Shown: in pieces, positions 28,677 to 37,277 of the stretch
How the letters are laid out: each line of letters begins with the position of its first letter
Position numbering within the stretch: position 1 is the stretch's first letter
Assembly: GCA_017643585.1 (NCBI GenBank)
Contig: JAEPND010000008.1
Coordinates: 62,001 to 126,000 of the forward strand
Direction of reading: 5' to 3'
Origin: Maricaulis sp.
GTDB taxonomy: Bacteria > Pseudomonadota > Alphaproteobacteria > Caulobacterales > Maricaulaceae
DNA length: 64,000 bases
Notes under the pieces: generated by a model
Told to the model about the DNA's origin: nothing
The model's database searches: none
The model's input: the letters and a program-made list of their open reading frames with translations, nothing else
Translations under genes and position numbers: made by a program

Positions 28677-29120
28677 ATGGCCAAAGCAGATCTTGGAACC
28701 AAGCGCACCTGCCCTAGCTGCGCTGCCAAATTTTACGACCTGGGCCGCCAGCCTGCGCGGTGCCCGAAGTGTGAGCATGAGTTCGATCCGGAAGCCCTGG
28801 AGCCGAAACTGCCGGTAGCGGATGATCCGAAACCGGAAGAGGCCGAGGAGCAGAAGGGCAAGGAAGCCGACGAACAGGACGGTTTCGAGGACGAGGCTGA
28901 CGATACGCCGGAAGTCGACGAAGCGGCCAACGAAGTGCCGGATTCCGATGATGACGACGATGAGGACGGTTCCGGCCTCAGCGACGATATCGGAGACGAT
29001 TTCGAGTCCGAAGACGACCTCGACGATGATGATGAGGACGACAACACCAAGGTCCTGATCGACGAGGAAGACGACGAGGATTTCGGCGACTTCAACATCG
29101 ATAAAGAGGAAGATCTCTGA
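28677..29120 (+). CDS. TIGR02300-family protein, two CxxC knuckles and acidic tail
   Basis: 147 residues beginning MAKADLGTKRTCPSCAAKFYDLGRQPARCPKCEHEFDPE. The two CxxC pairs (CPSC and CPKC) flanking FYDLGR are the hallmark of TIGR02300, a small alphaproteobacterial family of unknown role. After residue 50 almost every residue is Asp or Glu in long runs (DDDDDED, EDDLDDDDEDD), an extremely acidic disordered tail ending EEDL. The site GAAGGGAAGTC precedes the ATG. It lies divergent from aroA and just upstream of a tRNA-Ala gene, its usual position. Confidence 0.92.
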   Translation: MAKADLGTKRTCPSCAAKFYDLGRQPARCPKCEHEFDPEALEPKLPVADDPKPEEAEEQKGKEADEQDGFEDEADDTPEVDEAANEVPDSDDDDDEDGSGLSDDIGDDFESEDDLDDDDEDDNTKVLIDEEDDEDFGDFNIDKEEDL

Positions 29121-29223
29121 TCTTCTGCAGTACGGGGCGCAGCGGGCTCTTGATCCGGACACAATCCGGGACTAGGTTCCGCGCCTCTTGGCCGCTGACC
29201 CCAATGCGGCCAACCCGAGTTTC

Positions 29224-29299
<76 letters not shown>

Positions 29300-29309
29300 T
29301 TATCGAAAA

Positions 29310-29335
29310 CCCCGCTGTCACCAGCGGGGTTTTTT
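29310..29335 (+). terminator. Rho-independent terminator of tRNA-Ala
   Basis: CCCCGCTG (29310-29317) and CAGCGGGG (29322-29329) form an 8-bp stem with a TCAC loop, followed by TTTTTT. It begins 10 bases after the tRNA. Confidence 0.92.
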
Positions 29336-29349
29336 GTTGTTCCGTTGCC

Positions 29350-30210
29350 TTACAGCCGGTCCAGATACTGGGTGGAGCGTTGTTCCGCCTCGGTCAGCTG
29401 GGCTTCTTCCAGTTGGTCCTCGATGGCTGAGGCGCTTTCAGCCGCGTCGAGATCACCCAGCGTGGCTGCGGTATAGAGCAGGGCGAGGGCCTCGACGAGA
29501 TCGACATCGCCGCCCTCGCCGTCAAGCATCGCCTGGGCCAGCGCGGCCATGGACAGCGGGTCGCCACCGTCCGAGCCTGCCTGCCAGTAGGTGCGAGCGG
29601 CGGCCGGGTCCGCTTCGCCTTCCATGCCGGTCATGGCGCCAATGCCGAGAATATAGTTGGCGCCGGCCAGGCTGGTGTCGGCCGCAAGGGCCGCACGGGC
29701 GGCCGCGAGCGCCGCATCCGTATCCTCAATGGCTTCCGGGCCGAACATCAGGGCTTCGGCGAGTCGTAACTGGGCGAAGGCTCCGACATCATTGCGTCCG
29801 GACAGCTGGCGATAGATCGCCAGACCGGCCTCGGCCTCGCCCTCATAGTCGTAGACCAGCAAATCGGCCAGATCGATCCCGGCGCTTGTATTGCGCGCCT
29901 GCCAGGCGAGCTCGAAAAAGGCGCGGGCCCGATCGAGCTCGGCATCCGTGCCGATGCCATCGCGATAGATCAGTCCCAGCACGTGATTAGCTTCTGCCGA
30001 GCCATCATTGGCAGCCTGCACGAGCCAGTAACGCCCGATGGCGAAGTCGGGATCCCCGTTTTCGGGGAATGTCATGGCGTAGCCATAGTTGAACGCGGCA
30101 GAGCTGTCGCCGGCTTCGGCGGCGAGCCTCAGATCATCGACATTATCCTGGGCGATCACGGGTGAAGCCAGCAGGGCCGCTGAAACGGCCAGGGTGACAA
30201 GGCGCAACAT
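29350..30210 (-). CDS. Exported Sel1/TPR-like repeat protein
   Basis: 286 residues from the ATG at 30210, which has GGAGGACTTC in front of it. The signal peptide MLRLVTLAVSAALLASPVIAQD is cleaved after IAQ or VIA. The mature protein is built of Sel1-like repeats: AAEAGDSSAAFNYGYAMTF, WLVQAANDGSAEANHVLGLIYRDGIGTD, AALAADTSLAGANYILG, TYWQAGSDGGDPLSMAALAQAM and LYTAATLGDLDAAESA. Such repeats usually mediate protein-protein contact. It is the last gene after ptsN on the minus strand, and the convergent tRNA-Ala ends next to it. The role is unknown. Confidence 0.85.
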   Translation of the reverse strand: MLRLVTLAVSAALLASPVIAQDNVDDLRLAAEAGDSSAAFNYGYAMTFPENGDPDFAIGRYWLVQAANDGSAEANHVLGLIYRDGIGTDAELDRARAFFELAWQARNTSAGIDLADLLVYDYEGEAEAGLAIYRQLSGRNDVGAFAQLRLAEALMFGPEAIEDTDAALAAARAALAADTSLAGANYILGIGAMTGMEGEADPAAARTYWQAGSDGGDPLSMAALAQAMLDGEGGDVDLVEALALLYTAATLGDLDAAESASAIEDQLEEAQLTEAEQRSTQYLDRL

Positions 30211-30272
30211 GAAGTCCTCCGGAAACTGTTTCCCCGGAGCATGCTGATCCAAGCTGAATGTGCGATGAGTGC

Positions 30273-30737
30273 CTAAGCGGCGTCCGTGGCCGGCTCACCA
30301 GAGAGGGCGGCGAAAACCGCGTCCGTGTTGGGGGCCGCGCGCAGGCGCTGTCGGATATCTTCACGTCGCAGCAGGCGGGATACGCGCGCCAGCGCCTTGA
30401 GGTGCTCTGCACCGGCATCTTCCGGTGCGATCAGCATGAATATCAGGTCCGCCGGACGTCCGTCGATCGACTCAAAGTCGACCGGCGAACGCAGGCGGGC
30501 AAAAAAGCCCTGCACCCGTTCATTCCCACGAATGCGTGCATGAGGAATGGCGACGCCCTGTCCCACGCCGGTCGAGCCGAGACGTTCGCGCTGAAGAACG
30601 GCGTCGAAAATCGTACGCGCATTCAGCCCGGTCGTCTCTGCGGCCAGCTCGGCGAGAGATTGTAGAACTTGCTTTCGGCTTGAGGCACCCAAGTCAAGGA
30701 TGACACCGTCGCCGGGAATGAGATCAGCTAACGCCAT
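30273..30737 (-). CDS. ptsN: PTS EIIA-Ntr regulatory protein
   Basis: 154 residues. The phospho-histidine is in GVAIPHARI (His about residue 66), preceded by REELGSTGVGQG-type RERLGSTGVGQG, all typical of EIIA-Ntr. It belongs to the nitrogen PTS that signals nutrient status (ppGpp and CtrA links are described in Caulobacter). It closes the rpoN-hpf-ptsN set, the classic gene order. Confidence 0.95.
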   Translation of the reverse strand: MALADLIPGDGVILDLGASSRKQVLQSLAELAAETTGLNARTIFDAVLQRERLGSTGVGQGVAIPHARIRGNERVQGFFARLRSPVDFESIDGRPADLIFMLIAPEDAGAEHLKALARVSRLLRREDIRQRLRAAPNTDAVFAALSGEPATDAA

Positions 30738-30753
30738 TGATAACTTCTAGTGT

Positions 30754-31371
30754 CTACGCGGTTGCTTTCCGCTCGGCTCGTGACGGGTCTACCCACCCGA
30801 TGTTTCCATCAGGCCGTCGGTAGACGATGTTGACCCCCCCGTTTGCAGCGTTCTTGAAAAGCAGGAACGGCGAATCTGCCGCGTCCAGTTCCAGAGATGC
30901 CATGCCCACAGTCATCGTGCGGACTTCACCGGGCTTTTCCGCGATCACTATTGGTTCCGGAGAACCGTTCGCTGCCGGCAGGCTGTCGTCTTCATCGTCG
31001 TCGGAGAAGCTGTCACGCATCCCCTTGAGAACGACGAAAGGAAGACTTTCGCCAGGTAGCTCGGACTTATTATCAGCGTGGTGGTTCTTCAGCTTGCGCT
31101 TGTAGCGGCGCAACCGCTTCTCCAGCTTGATCATGGTGTCGTCTGCCGCCTTGTAGGCGTCATCCGCTTCACCATGGGCCTGGAGCATTACGCCGGACGG
31201 CAGGTGCAAGGAACAGTCGACCCGAAAACCGACCCCCTCGCGTGCGATGGCGACATAGGCCTCGCCCGGACGATTGAAGTATTTTGAGACCCCGTCCTCG
31301 ACACGTCCGAGAATTTGTTCCCGAAGTGCGTCGCTGACGTCGATGCCTTTGCTGACAACTTGTGTATGCAT
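30754..31371 (-). CDS. hpf: Long-form ribosome hibernation promoting factor
   Basis: 205 residues from MHTQVVSKGIDVSDALREQILGRVEDGVSKYFNR (ATG at 31371). The N-terminal domain is the Hpf/YfiA double-stranded RNA-like fold with the basic KLEKRLRRYKRKLKNHH helix. The C-terminal PEPIVIAEKPGEVRTMTVGMASLELDAADSPFLLFKNAANGGVNIVYRRPDGNIGWVDPS is the dimerisation domain of long HPF, which makes 100S ribosomes. It sits between rpoN and ptsN. Confidence 0.95.
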   Translation of the reverse strand: MHTQVVSKGIDVSDALREQILGRVEDGVSKYFNRPGEAYVAIAREGVGFRVDCSLHLPSGVMLQAHGEADDAYKAADDTMIKLEKRLRRYKRKLKNHHADNKSELPGESLPFVVLKGMRDSFSDDDEDDSLPAANGSPEPIVIAEKPGEVRTMTVGMASLELDAADSPFLLFKNAANGGVNIVYRRPDGNIGWVDPSRAERKATA

Positions 31372-31549
31372 GCGCTCCTTCCCGCTGGCCATTCACCAGC
31401 ATGTGAGGCGTTTCCGAACTGCTCCGCCCCTTGGAAAGCGGGCGGAACCTAGTCGCGGGCGGACCCAAGAGTCAATCTTGAAGTTCGTCACGAATCGCAC
31501 GGACGCATGGGTGCGCTTCGTCCCGCGAGGCGCTCATTTGCGGCAGACC

Positions 31550-33055
31550 CTAACCGGCGCGCTTGAGAATGCGTCGACGCTGGACCGAAGAGGGTATGTT
31601 GAGCGCCTCTCGGTATTTGGCCACAGTCCGGCGTGCAATTTCAATCCCCTCGTCATGAAGAAGATTAACAAGCTTGTCGTCGGATAGCACGTCTTCCAAG
31701 GTTTCCTGGCCGATCAGCGTCTTGATCCTGTGACGAACTGCCTCAGCAGAATGGGCTTCTCCGCCCCCGGCGGACGGGATGGCGGAGGTGAAGAAATACT
31801 TCAGCTCGAACATGCCGCGGGGTGTGGAAACAAACTTGTTGGACGTCACCCGGCTGACTGTGGACTCGTGCATGCCGATCGCATCAGCCACCGTCTTCAG
31901 GTTCAGCGGGCGCAGATAGGCCACGCCGTTAGCCAGGAACATGTCCTGCTGGCGGACAATCTCGCTGGCGACTTTCAGGATGGTGCGCGCGCGCTGATCC
32001 AGGCTTTTCACCAGCCAGGAGGCGTTCTGGCTGCACTCGGTAATGAAGCTCTTCTCGTTTTCTGTCCGCGCAGCAGTGTGGATCTCGTTATAATAGCGAT
32101 TATTGACCAGGACGCGGGGCAGGGTTTCCGAGTTGAGCTCGACCTGCCAGCTGCCGTCGGGCGCCTGGCGGATGAAGACATCCGGCTCGACCGCGCGTGC
32201 GCTGTCATGTCCGAAAGCCATGCCTGGCTTGGGCGTCAGCTCGCGGATCTCGGAAATCATCTCGTCGAGGTCTTCATTGTCGACACCGCAAAGCGATTTG
32301 AGCGCGTCGTATTCATGCCGCGCCAAGCGCTCCAGATTGTCCAGCAACGTCGCCATGGCTGGATCGAGGCGATCCTTCTCGCGCAGTTGCAGGGCCAGGC
32401 ATTCGCCCAGATCACGGGCCATGACCCCGGCCGGTTCAAAGCTCTGCGTCATTTCCAGCACGGCTTCAATGCGGGCCCGTTCGAGCCCGAGCCGGGCCGC
32501 GATCTCGGTCATGTCAGAGCGAAGATAGCCGTCTTCATCAGCCAGATCGATCAGATGCGCCCCGATCATGCGATCAATCGGGTCATGCGTGGCCGTCGCC
32601 AGCTGATCGTGCAGATGTTCGGCCAATGACATCTCGCGGGAGGAATTGGCTATGGCGTCATAGTCTTCGCTAATGGCGCCACCGCCTCCGTTTCCCCACG
32701 TCCCACCCTGGCTCACAGCGTCGGCTGGCGTATTGGCGGCGACCCCTGACAGGTCGGCCTTGGAATCATCGATGTGAAGCACGTCCGAATCAGCGTCGAT
32801 TGATTCGCTCGCATCAGCGGACGGCGCGGACAATTCGAGCTCTCGCGGTTCGCCTTCACCCTCCTGACGGGTTGATTCGGCGCTCTCGGAACTCTCGTCG
32901 CGTTCAAGCAGTGGATTGCGTTCCAGTTCGCCTTCGACGAACTCGGCAAGCTCCACATTTGATAGCTGTAGCAGCTTAATGGCTTGCTGGAGCTGTGGCG
33001 TCATCACCAGGGACTGGCCCTGGCGCATATCCAGCTTCTGCATTATTCCAGCCAT
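31550..33055 (-). CDS. rpoN: RNA polymerase sigma-54 factor
   Basis: 501 residues. The N-terminal region I is LDMRQGQSLVMTPQLQQAIKLLQLSNVELAEFVEGELERNPLLE, then an acidic region II, the core-binding domain, and the C-terminal RpoN box EIARRTVAKYREALNIPSSVQRRR. FELKYFFTSAI is the region before it. It recognises -24/-12 promoters and needs an AAA+ activator. The lptB-rpoN-hpf-ptsN arrangement is conserved in proteobacteria. There is a gap of about 180 bases to hpf that may carry a promoter for hpf. Confidence 0.97.
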   Translation of the reverse strand: MAGIMQKLDMRQGQSLVMTPQLQQAIKLLQLSNVELAEFVEGELERNPLLERDESSESAESTRQEGEGEPRELELSAPSADASESIDADSDVLHIDDSKADLSGVAANTPADAVSQGGTWGNGGGGAISEDYDAIANSSREMSLAEHLHDQLATATHDPIDRMIGAHLIDLADEDGYLRSDMTEIAARLGLERARIEAVLEMTQSFEPAGVMARDLGECLALQLREKDRLDPAMATLLDNLERLARHEYDALKSLCGVDNEDLDEMISEIRELTPKPGMAFGHDSARAVEPDVFIRQAPDGSWQVELNSETLPRVLVNNRYYNEIHTAARTENEKSFITECSQNASWLVKSLDQRARTILKVASEIVRQQDMFLANGVAYLRPLNLKTVADAIGMHESTVSRVTSNKFVSTPRGMFELKYFFTSAIPSAGGGEAHSAEAVRHRIKTLIGQETLEDVLSDDKLVNLLHDEGIEIARRTVAKYREALNIPSSVQRRRILKRAG

Positions 33056-33092
33056 GAAAACCTCTGTTTGGTACGTTTCCTGCAGAGGTTAA

Positions 33093-33857
33093 TCAGGAAA
33101 AGCTTTCTCCGAGATAAACGCGCTTCACATCCGGGTTGGATCGGATCTCGTCGGGAGAGCCTTCGAACAGCACTTCACCATCATAAATAATGGTTGCTCG
33201 GTCAGTGATTTCCAGCGTTTCACGGACATTGTGGTCGGTGATCAAAATGCCGATTCCACGATCCTTGAGAAAGCGGATCAGGTCGCGAATATCCGCGATC
33301 GCCAGTGGGTCAATGCCGGCAAAGGGCTCGTCGAGCAGCATGAAAGACGGGCGCGTAGCTAGGGCCCGGGCGATCTCGACGCGGCGGCGTTCACCACCCG
33401 AAAGCGAGGGCGCGCGCGCGTGGCGAAGGTGCGAGATGCGCAATTCCTCGAGCAATTGCTCGACCAGGTCCATGCGCTTTTCCCGGTCCTTCTCGACGAT
33501 CTCGGCGACAGCAAGGATGTTCTGCTCGACGCTCATACCGTGGAAGATGGATTTTTCCTGCGGCAGATAGCCGATGCCCAGGCGGGCGCGCTGGTACATG
33601 GGCAGGCGGGTGATGTCCTCGCCATCGAGCAGGATCTTGCCGTAATCGGCTTCGACCAGGCCCGTAATCATGTAGAAACAGGTGGTCTTGCCCGCGCCAT
33701 TGGGGCCGAGTAGGCCGGCGACCTCGCCGCGCTGAAGGGTCAGGGAGACCCCTTTCACGACCGGACGTTTGGCGTAGGCCTTGCCAATTTTCTCGACCGT
33801 CAGGCCGGAGACGCGAGCGGGCGTCTCGGCGACGCGTTCTGTGGTCGTAGCATCCAT
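33093..33857 (-). CDS. lptB: LPS export ABC transporter ATPase LptB
   Basis: 254 residues. Walker A is GPNGAGKTTCFYM, the signature LSGGERRRVEIARAL, Walker B FMLLDEPFAGIDPLAI, and the switch His is in ITDHNVRETLEITDRATII. It powers LPS extraction by LptFG (not in this window) across the LptA bridge, whose gene follows upstream. It has the N-terminal extension MDATTTERVAETPARVSG. Confidence 0.96.
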   Translation of the reverse strand: MDATTTERVAETPARVSGLTVEKIGKAYAKRPVVKGVSLTLQRGEVAGLLGPNGAGKTTCFYMITGLVEADYGKILLDGEDITRLPMYQRARLGIGYLPQEKSIFHGMSVEQNILAVAEIVEKDREKRMDLVEQLLEELRISHLRHARAPSLSGGERRRVEIARALATRPSFMLLDEPFAGIDPLAIADIRDLIRFLKDRGIGILITDHNVRETLEITDRATIIYDGEVLFEGSPDEIRSNPDVKRVYLGESFS

Positions 33858-33875
33858 GAAAACAGTATCCCGGCC

Positions 33876-34397
33876 CTAATTGCCGTCGGTTTCGGTGTCA
33901 TCAGCAGGGACGAGCACGGCGCGGACGCGCTGGCCATCACCCTGTTCGCCGAAGCGGGAATTGCCGCTGACGAGATCCGTCTGGAAAAACGTGGTCGTGA
34001 CGGTGTTGTCGCCCTGGGTAATGACGACGTCTCCGGTGAGCGTGATGGTTTCATCATCTAGATTGTACAGGCCGCGATCACCGCGCGCTGTTTGTTCCGG
34101 GGTTATGTAGAAGACGTTCTCCACGGCCTCGATACGATCGATATCACCCCATCCACTGGAGCCATCCGCTGCGGTCCCGGTGTAATAGACATCGATGCGC
34201 GCCGCGCGCAGGGCGCTGTCGCCCTGCACCGCATTGACATTGCCCCGCCAGACGATGCGGTGCTCTGCATCAAGCACCTCGACGTGATCCGCCTCAATGT
34301 CCAGCGGCAGACTGGCATTGCCGATCTGGGCGCTGGCAGGCGCACCGGCCAGCGCAAGGGCTGTCGTGGCGAGAGCAATCAAAACCAGGATGCGCAT
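33876..34397 (-). CDS. lptA: LPS-assembly periplasmic bridge protein LptA
   Basis: 173 residues. The signal peptide MRILVLIALATTALALAGAPASA is followed by an OstA-type domain: LPLDIEADHVEVLDAEHRIVWRGNVNAVQGDSALRAARIDVYY and LDDETITLTGDVVITQGDNTVTTTFFQTDLVSGNSRFG. It forms the periplasmic oligomer joining LptC to LptD. It abuts lptC (shared base at 34397) and precedes lptB. Confidence 0.93.
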   Translation of the reverse strand: MRILVLIALATTALALAGAPASAQIGNASLPLDIEADHVEVLDAEHRIVWRGNVNAVQGDSALRAARIDVYYTGTAADGSSGWGDIDRIEAVENVFYITPEQTARGDRGLYNLDDETITLTGDVVITQGDNTVTTTFFQTDLVSGNSRFGEQGDGQRVRAVLVPADDTETDGN

Positions 34398-35098
34398 CAG
34401 TTTCCGTCTCCGTCCGTCGCGGTATCTGTGCGATCTTGTACGATACGCGCGCGCACGCGTCCCTCGAAAATCACACGATCGCCGCCATCATGTATTTCAA
34501 ACCGGTCAGCCCGGATCTGCCCCATGGGGCCATTGCCATCGACCGGCTCTTCGCCAACCACACGTTCCTCGCGCAGATAGACCCGCGCATGATCGGTAGC
34601 GAAGCTGTAGCCTTCGGCCGTGTTCAGATTCACCTCGGTGTTGAGATCGATGATCCGGTTCGAGGGGTCATAGACGCCGGATTCGGCCAGAACGAGTGAT
34701 TCCGCACCGCCTCCGGTCAGCAGGTCATACTCCAGCCGCGGTCGATCAAGATCGGTCAGCCCGATCGCGCTGTCGCTGCGCCGGATGGCAGAGTCTGCGG
34801 TGACCGTGTAAGGTGTCAGATTCTCGTCCCGGCCGGTAAAGCGCGGATTGAGCATGCGCACATCCGTGCTGACCGCCTCGGTGGATTCCGTCGAGCCGCC
34901 CTGTGAGCCAAAAAACATCTGAGCAATCACCAGCAGCGAGATCGCGATGGCGCCGCCTGCGAAGATCATCCGCAACAGGCTGACCAGCGCCGTACGGCGA
35001 CGGGCCGCGTTCAGCGTCAATGCGCGTCGCGGTTCCCAGTTTCCGTGATGTGTCGGCTGCAGGGCTTCCAGACCCTGCGCGGCACTCGCAGTCATCAC
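34397..35098 (-). CDS. lptC: LPS export membrane protein LptC
   Basis: 233 residues. There is an unusually long cytoplasmic N terminus (about 40 residues, TASAAQGLEALQPTHHGNWEPRR...), then one membrane helix (MIFAGGAIAISLLVIAQMFF) and a periplasmic LptC/OstA-like domain (FTGRDENLTPYTVTADSAIRR, GYSFATDHARVYLREERVVGEEPVDGNGPMGQIRADRFEIHDGGDRVIFEGRVRARI). It hands LPS from LptBFG to LptA. It is coupled to lptA. Confidence 0.92.
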   Translation of the reverse strand: MMTASAAQGLEALQPTHHGNWEPRRALTLNAARRRTALVSLLRMIFAGGAIAISLLVIAQMFFGSQGGSTESTEAVSTDVRMLNPRFTGRDENLTPYTVTADSAIRRSDSAIGLTDLDRPRLEYDLLTGGGAESLVLAESGVYDPSNRIIDLNTEVNLNTAEGYSFATDHARVYLREERVVGEEPVDGNGPMGQIRADRFEIHDGGDRVIFEGRVRARIVQDRTDTATDGDGN

Positions 35099-35178
35099 TC
35101 TAAGTCTTTCGAGTTGGCGCGTTCGTGGTTACCGCCCACTAAGACCAGCCTTTGCTGGCTATTTCAAGGCGGCCTCCG

Positions 35179-35793
35179 TTACGAATGTGCGAAGATATCG
35201 GTTTCCGGCCAGCCCATCAGATCGAGTTCTGCGCGTGTGGGCAGGAAGTCGAAGCAGGATTTCGCCAACGCCATACGGCCCTCGCGCTCCAGCATGGCGC
35301 TCAGTCGCTCGCGCAATTTGTGCAGGTGCTGCACATCCGAGGCTGCATATTCCAGCTGTGCAGGGGACAGCGTCTCTGCACCCCAATCAGAGCTTTGCTG
35401 CTGCTTGTTCATGTCCGCGCCCACCAGTTCCCGGGTGACGTCCTTCAGGCCATGACGATCCGTATAGGTCCGGATCAGTTTCGAAGCGATCTTGGTGCAG
35501 AAAACCGGGGCGAGTGTCACACCCAGATATTTGCGGATCATGGCCACGTCGAAACGCGCGAAGTGCAGGATTTTCTCAACTCCGGGATCCGCAAGCAGGG
35601 CCTTCAGATTGGGGCAGTTATAATGGCTGCGATCCATCTGCACGATGTGAGCATCGCCATCGCCGGAGGATATCTGCACAACGCACAGCTGGTCGCGCAC
35701 CAGGGAGAGGCCCTGGGTTTCCGTATCAATGGCGATGAGCGAGCCCAGGTCGAGCCCGTCGGGCAGGTCGCCCTTGTGGTAGTGGATGGTCAT
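35179..35793 (-). CDS. rnd: Short ribonuclease D (DEDDy exonuclease domain only)
   Basis: 204 residues from the ATG at 35793 (a GTG directly before it could add one residue). The DEDDy residues are visible: IAIDTETQGLS (D, E), FARFDVAMI (D) and LEYAASDVQHL (Y...D). E. coli RNase D is about 375 residues with HRDC domains; this form has only the exonuclease domain, which is common in alphaproteobacteria. It matures tRNA 3' ends and other RNAs. It lies about 80 bases upstream of lptC, its usual place in Caulobacter-type genomes. Confidence 0.92.
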   Translation of the reverse strand: MTIHYHKGDLPDGLDLGSLIAIDTETQGLSLVRDQLCVVQISSGDGDAHIVQMDRSHYNCPNLKALLADPGVEKILHFARFDVAMIRKYLGVTLAPVFCTKIASKLIRTYTDRHGLKDVTRELVGADMNKQQQSSDWGAETLSPAQLEYAASDVQHLHKLRERLSAMLEREGRMALAKSCFDFLPTRAELDLMGWPETDIFAHS

Positions 35794-35796
35794 CAC

Positions 35797-36191
35797 ATGA
35801 TCCTTGTCTGAGCTGTCGTCCTAGCGCTCCGGAGATGAATGGGCAATGGTGCGTGCGGGTGCAGCGCGCAGCGCGAGATCGCTCCCGCGCGGCGGCGGGA
35901 TGAGTGAACGCGTGTTCGAGGTGCTTGTGAACCGGCTCCGCCGCCGGGGCGAGGCCTGGTGATACGTTCACGATCAAAAGGCACGATTGTGTGACGTTTC
36001 GGATAAAAACGAAAAAGTAATCGATCAGTAAATTATCAAAATGATCAGATAAAAATATATAAAAACAGGATATTAAATCCAATTCAAAGGCACTCCAAAA
36101 TACGCAGTATACGGACTTTACTTTTCGAATTCTGGGTTGTAACAATAGTGTCACATTCAACGACACATGATCCCGACAAGGAGGGTGAAGC
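35797..36191. other. 395-base gene-free region with an AT-rich core
   Basis: No credible gene. The first half is ordinary GC-rich sequence. From about 35990 to 36140 it changes to A/T-dominated DNA (repeated GATCAG, TTATC...GATAA, ATATATA), strikingly different from the surrounding 60-odd percent G+C. It lies between divergent rnd and the exported protein at 36192, so it must hold both promoters. The composition is what xenogeneic silencers, IHF or similar proteins prefer. Confidence 0.6.
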
Positions 36192-36617
36192 ATGAAAAAG
36201 ACAAACATGATGTTCGCCGCATCCCTCGCAGCAACCGTCGCTTTCGCACCGTTTGCTGCCGCTCAGAATTATTCCCGTCCGGACGCATTCCTGCTAGAGG
36301 CCATGGGCCAGCGGGGCTGGACGGTATCCTGCCAATTGACCCAGGCTGATGGGGACCGTGTCACCACGCGCGACCGCGGCCGCGGCCTGCACGACAATGC
36401 GCGTGTCCAGGTCAGTGATGTTCAGACCGGTACGTGTTCCTACGAAGTGCCCGAACGCGGCGCTCTGCGTCTCACCATGCGGATCGATCACACGCAGTTC
36501 GAGTGCCCCTTCACGGTGACCGAGGACGGTTTCTGCCGCGCCCAGCTGCGGCCGGGCACGTCCGGCAGCTTCCGGGTCGAGCGTCGCGCAGGTGACGTAG
36601 CAGGCACGGGCAGCTAG
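36192..36617 (+). CDS. Small exported protein of unknown function
   Basis: 141 residues, with AAGGAGGGTGAAGC in front of the ATG, one of the strongest Shine-Dalgarno sequences in the window. MKKTNMMFAASLAATVAFAPFAAAQN is a signal peptide cleaved after AAA. The mature domain has four cysteines (SCQLTQ, GTCSYE, FECPFT, GFCRAQ) in a spacing that suggests two disulphides, and many beta-strand-like stretches. It is probably a well-expressed periplasmic protein, since it has an AT-rich upstream region and its own terminator. I do not recognise the family. Confidence 0.85.
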   Translation: MKKTNMMFAASLAATVAFAPFAAAQNYSRPDAFLLEAMGQRGWTVSCQLTQADGDRVTTRDRGRGLHDNARVQVSDVQTGTCSYEVPERGALRLTMRIDHTQFECPFTVTEDGFCRAQLRPGTSGSFRVERRAGDVAGTGS

Positions 36618-36663
36618 GCGCTGCACACCACTGCATAGACGGCCGGATCGCACGAGATCCCGA

Positions 36664-36704
36664 GCCACGCAGGGCTGTCTTTCAGGGCCCTGCGCGGCTT
36701 TTTT
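36664..36704 (+). terminator. Rho-independent terminator of the exported protein gene
   Basis: GCC-A-CGCAGGGC (36664-36675) pairs with GCCCTGCG-C-GGC (36687-36698), 11 pairs with one mismatch, followed by TTTTTT. It lies 47 bases after the stop at 36617. Confidence 0.88.
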
Positions 36705-37020
36705 GTGTGCGCGATACAGCGTCAGATCTTGCGCGCGCTACAGAGGTATTAGAATATTACTAGTGCTGCGCTCATGCGACACGCATAAGTGGCGGGCAGG
36801 GTCGCATCCCCCAAAATGTGAGCCTGAATTGCCCAATACCCGTGATCTACGGATCGCAAAAAGCACTGCATCCCGCTTCGGCCCCAAAACGAAGCGGGAT
36901 GTTTTGTGTCTGGGCTCCGGCTGAGCGCGCGATCGCACCGTCACCGGCAGCGCCACAAACACAGCCAGAAACAAAAACAGCCGCACATCGGCGGCTTGTC
37001 GTTTCAATCTTTGCGAGGGG
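36705..37020. other. 316-base gene-free region before the island
   Basis: I see no gene with a credible start. A minus-strand open frame (36738-37055) crosses the island border and has no Shine-Dalgarno or family resemblance. The only ordered structure is the hairpin at 36869-36905, listed separately. Confidence 0.5.
36869..36905 (+). terminator. Orphan terminator-like hairpin with no gene in front
   Basis: CATCCCGCTTCG (36869-36880) and CGAAGCGGGATG (36890-36901) form a perfect 12-bp stem with a 9-base loop, followed by TTTTGT. No gene lies between the previous terminator (36704) and this one, so it might end an untranslated RNA starting somewhere in 36705-36868. Confidence 0.6.
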
Positions 37021-37043
37021 ATGGTGCCAGGAGAGGCGTCGAA
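37021..37043. repeat. Left att remnant of the island (copy of tRNA-Leu 3' end)
   Basis: ATGGTGCC-AGGAGAGG-CG-TCGAA matches the complement of the tRNA-Leu 3' end at 41750-41773 (ATGGTGCCCAGGAGAGG-AC-TCGAA) at 21 of 24 positions: one base lost in the acceptor stem, two changed in the T-arm. The rest of a tRNA is absent, as expected for the distal att of a tRNA-targeting element. Confidence 0.78.
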
Positions 37044-37098
37044 TATTTGTAGCATCTTACTGATTTAATATCAAAAATTATATCCCGAATTTTGAAAG

Positions 37099-37122
37099 AC
37101 CAACAATTATACCAACAAATTT
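37099..37122. repeat. Left arm-type repeats of the island
   Basis: ACCAACAATT (37099-37108) followed by TACCAACAAATTT (37110-37122). The latter is an exact 13-base match to 41621-41633 near the other end of the island. Similar tandem repeats near both att sites are where tyrosine integrases bind with their N-terminal domain. Confidence 0.6.
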
Positions 37123-37277
37123 AGCGCCCATGAGCTCGTCGCTTCGAGGGGGGCATCGAAGATTTGGTCAGCTGGATAGGATTGGGACAAGCGACAGTGC
37201 GCCATCTTCGCTACACGTCTCTAATCGCTCAAACTCAGACTACTAGCAAGTGCGATTGAGAACTGCTTTGTCCTTGG

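Noticed and set aside
36051-36140. IHF consensus site in the AT-rich region
   Set aside because: Sequences such as TATCAAAATGATC come close but do not match the WATCAANNNNTTR pattern.
35726-36208. A minus-strand ORF of 160 codons over the AT-rich region
   Set aside because: It merges an AT-rich, Phe/Ile-rich random frame with the shadow of rnd; no start signal.
36738-37055. A 105-codon minus-strand ORF over the left island border
   Set aside because: No Shine-Dalgarno, no recognisable domain, and it crosses the att remnant and a strong terminator hairpin.
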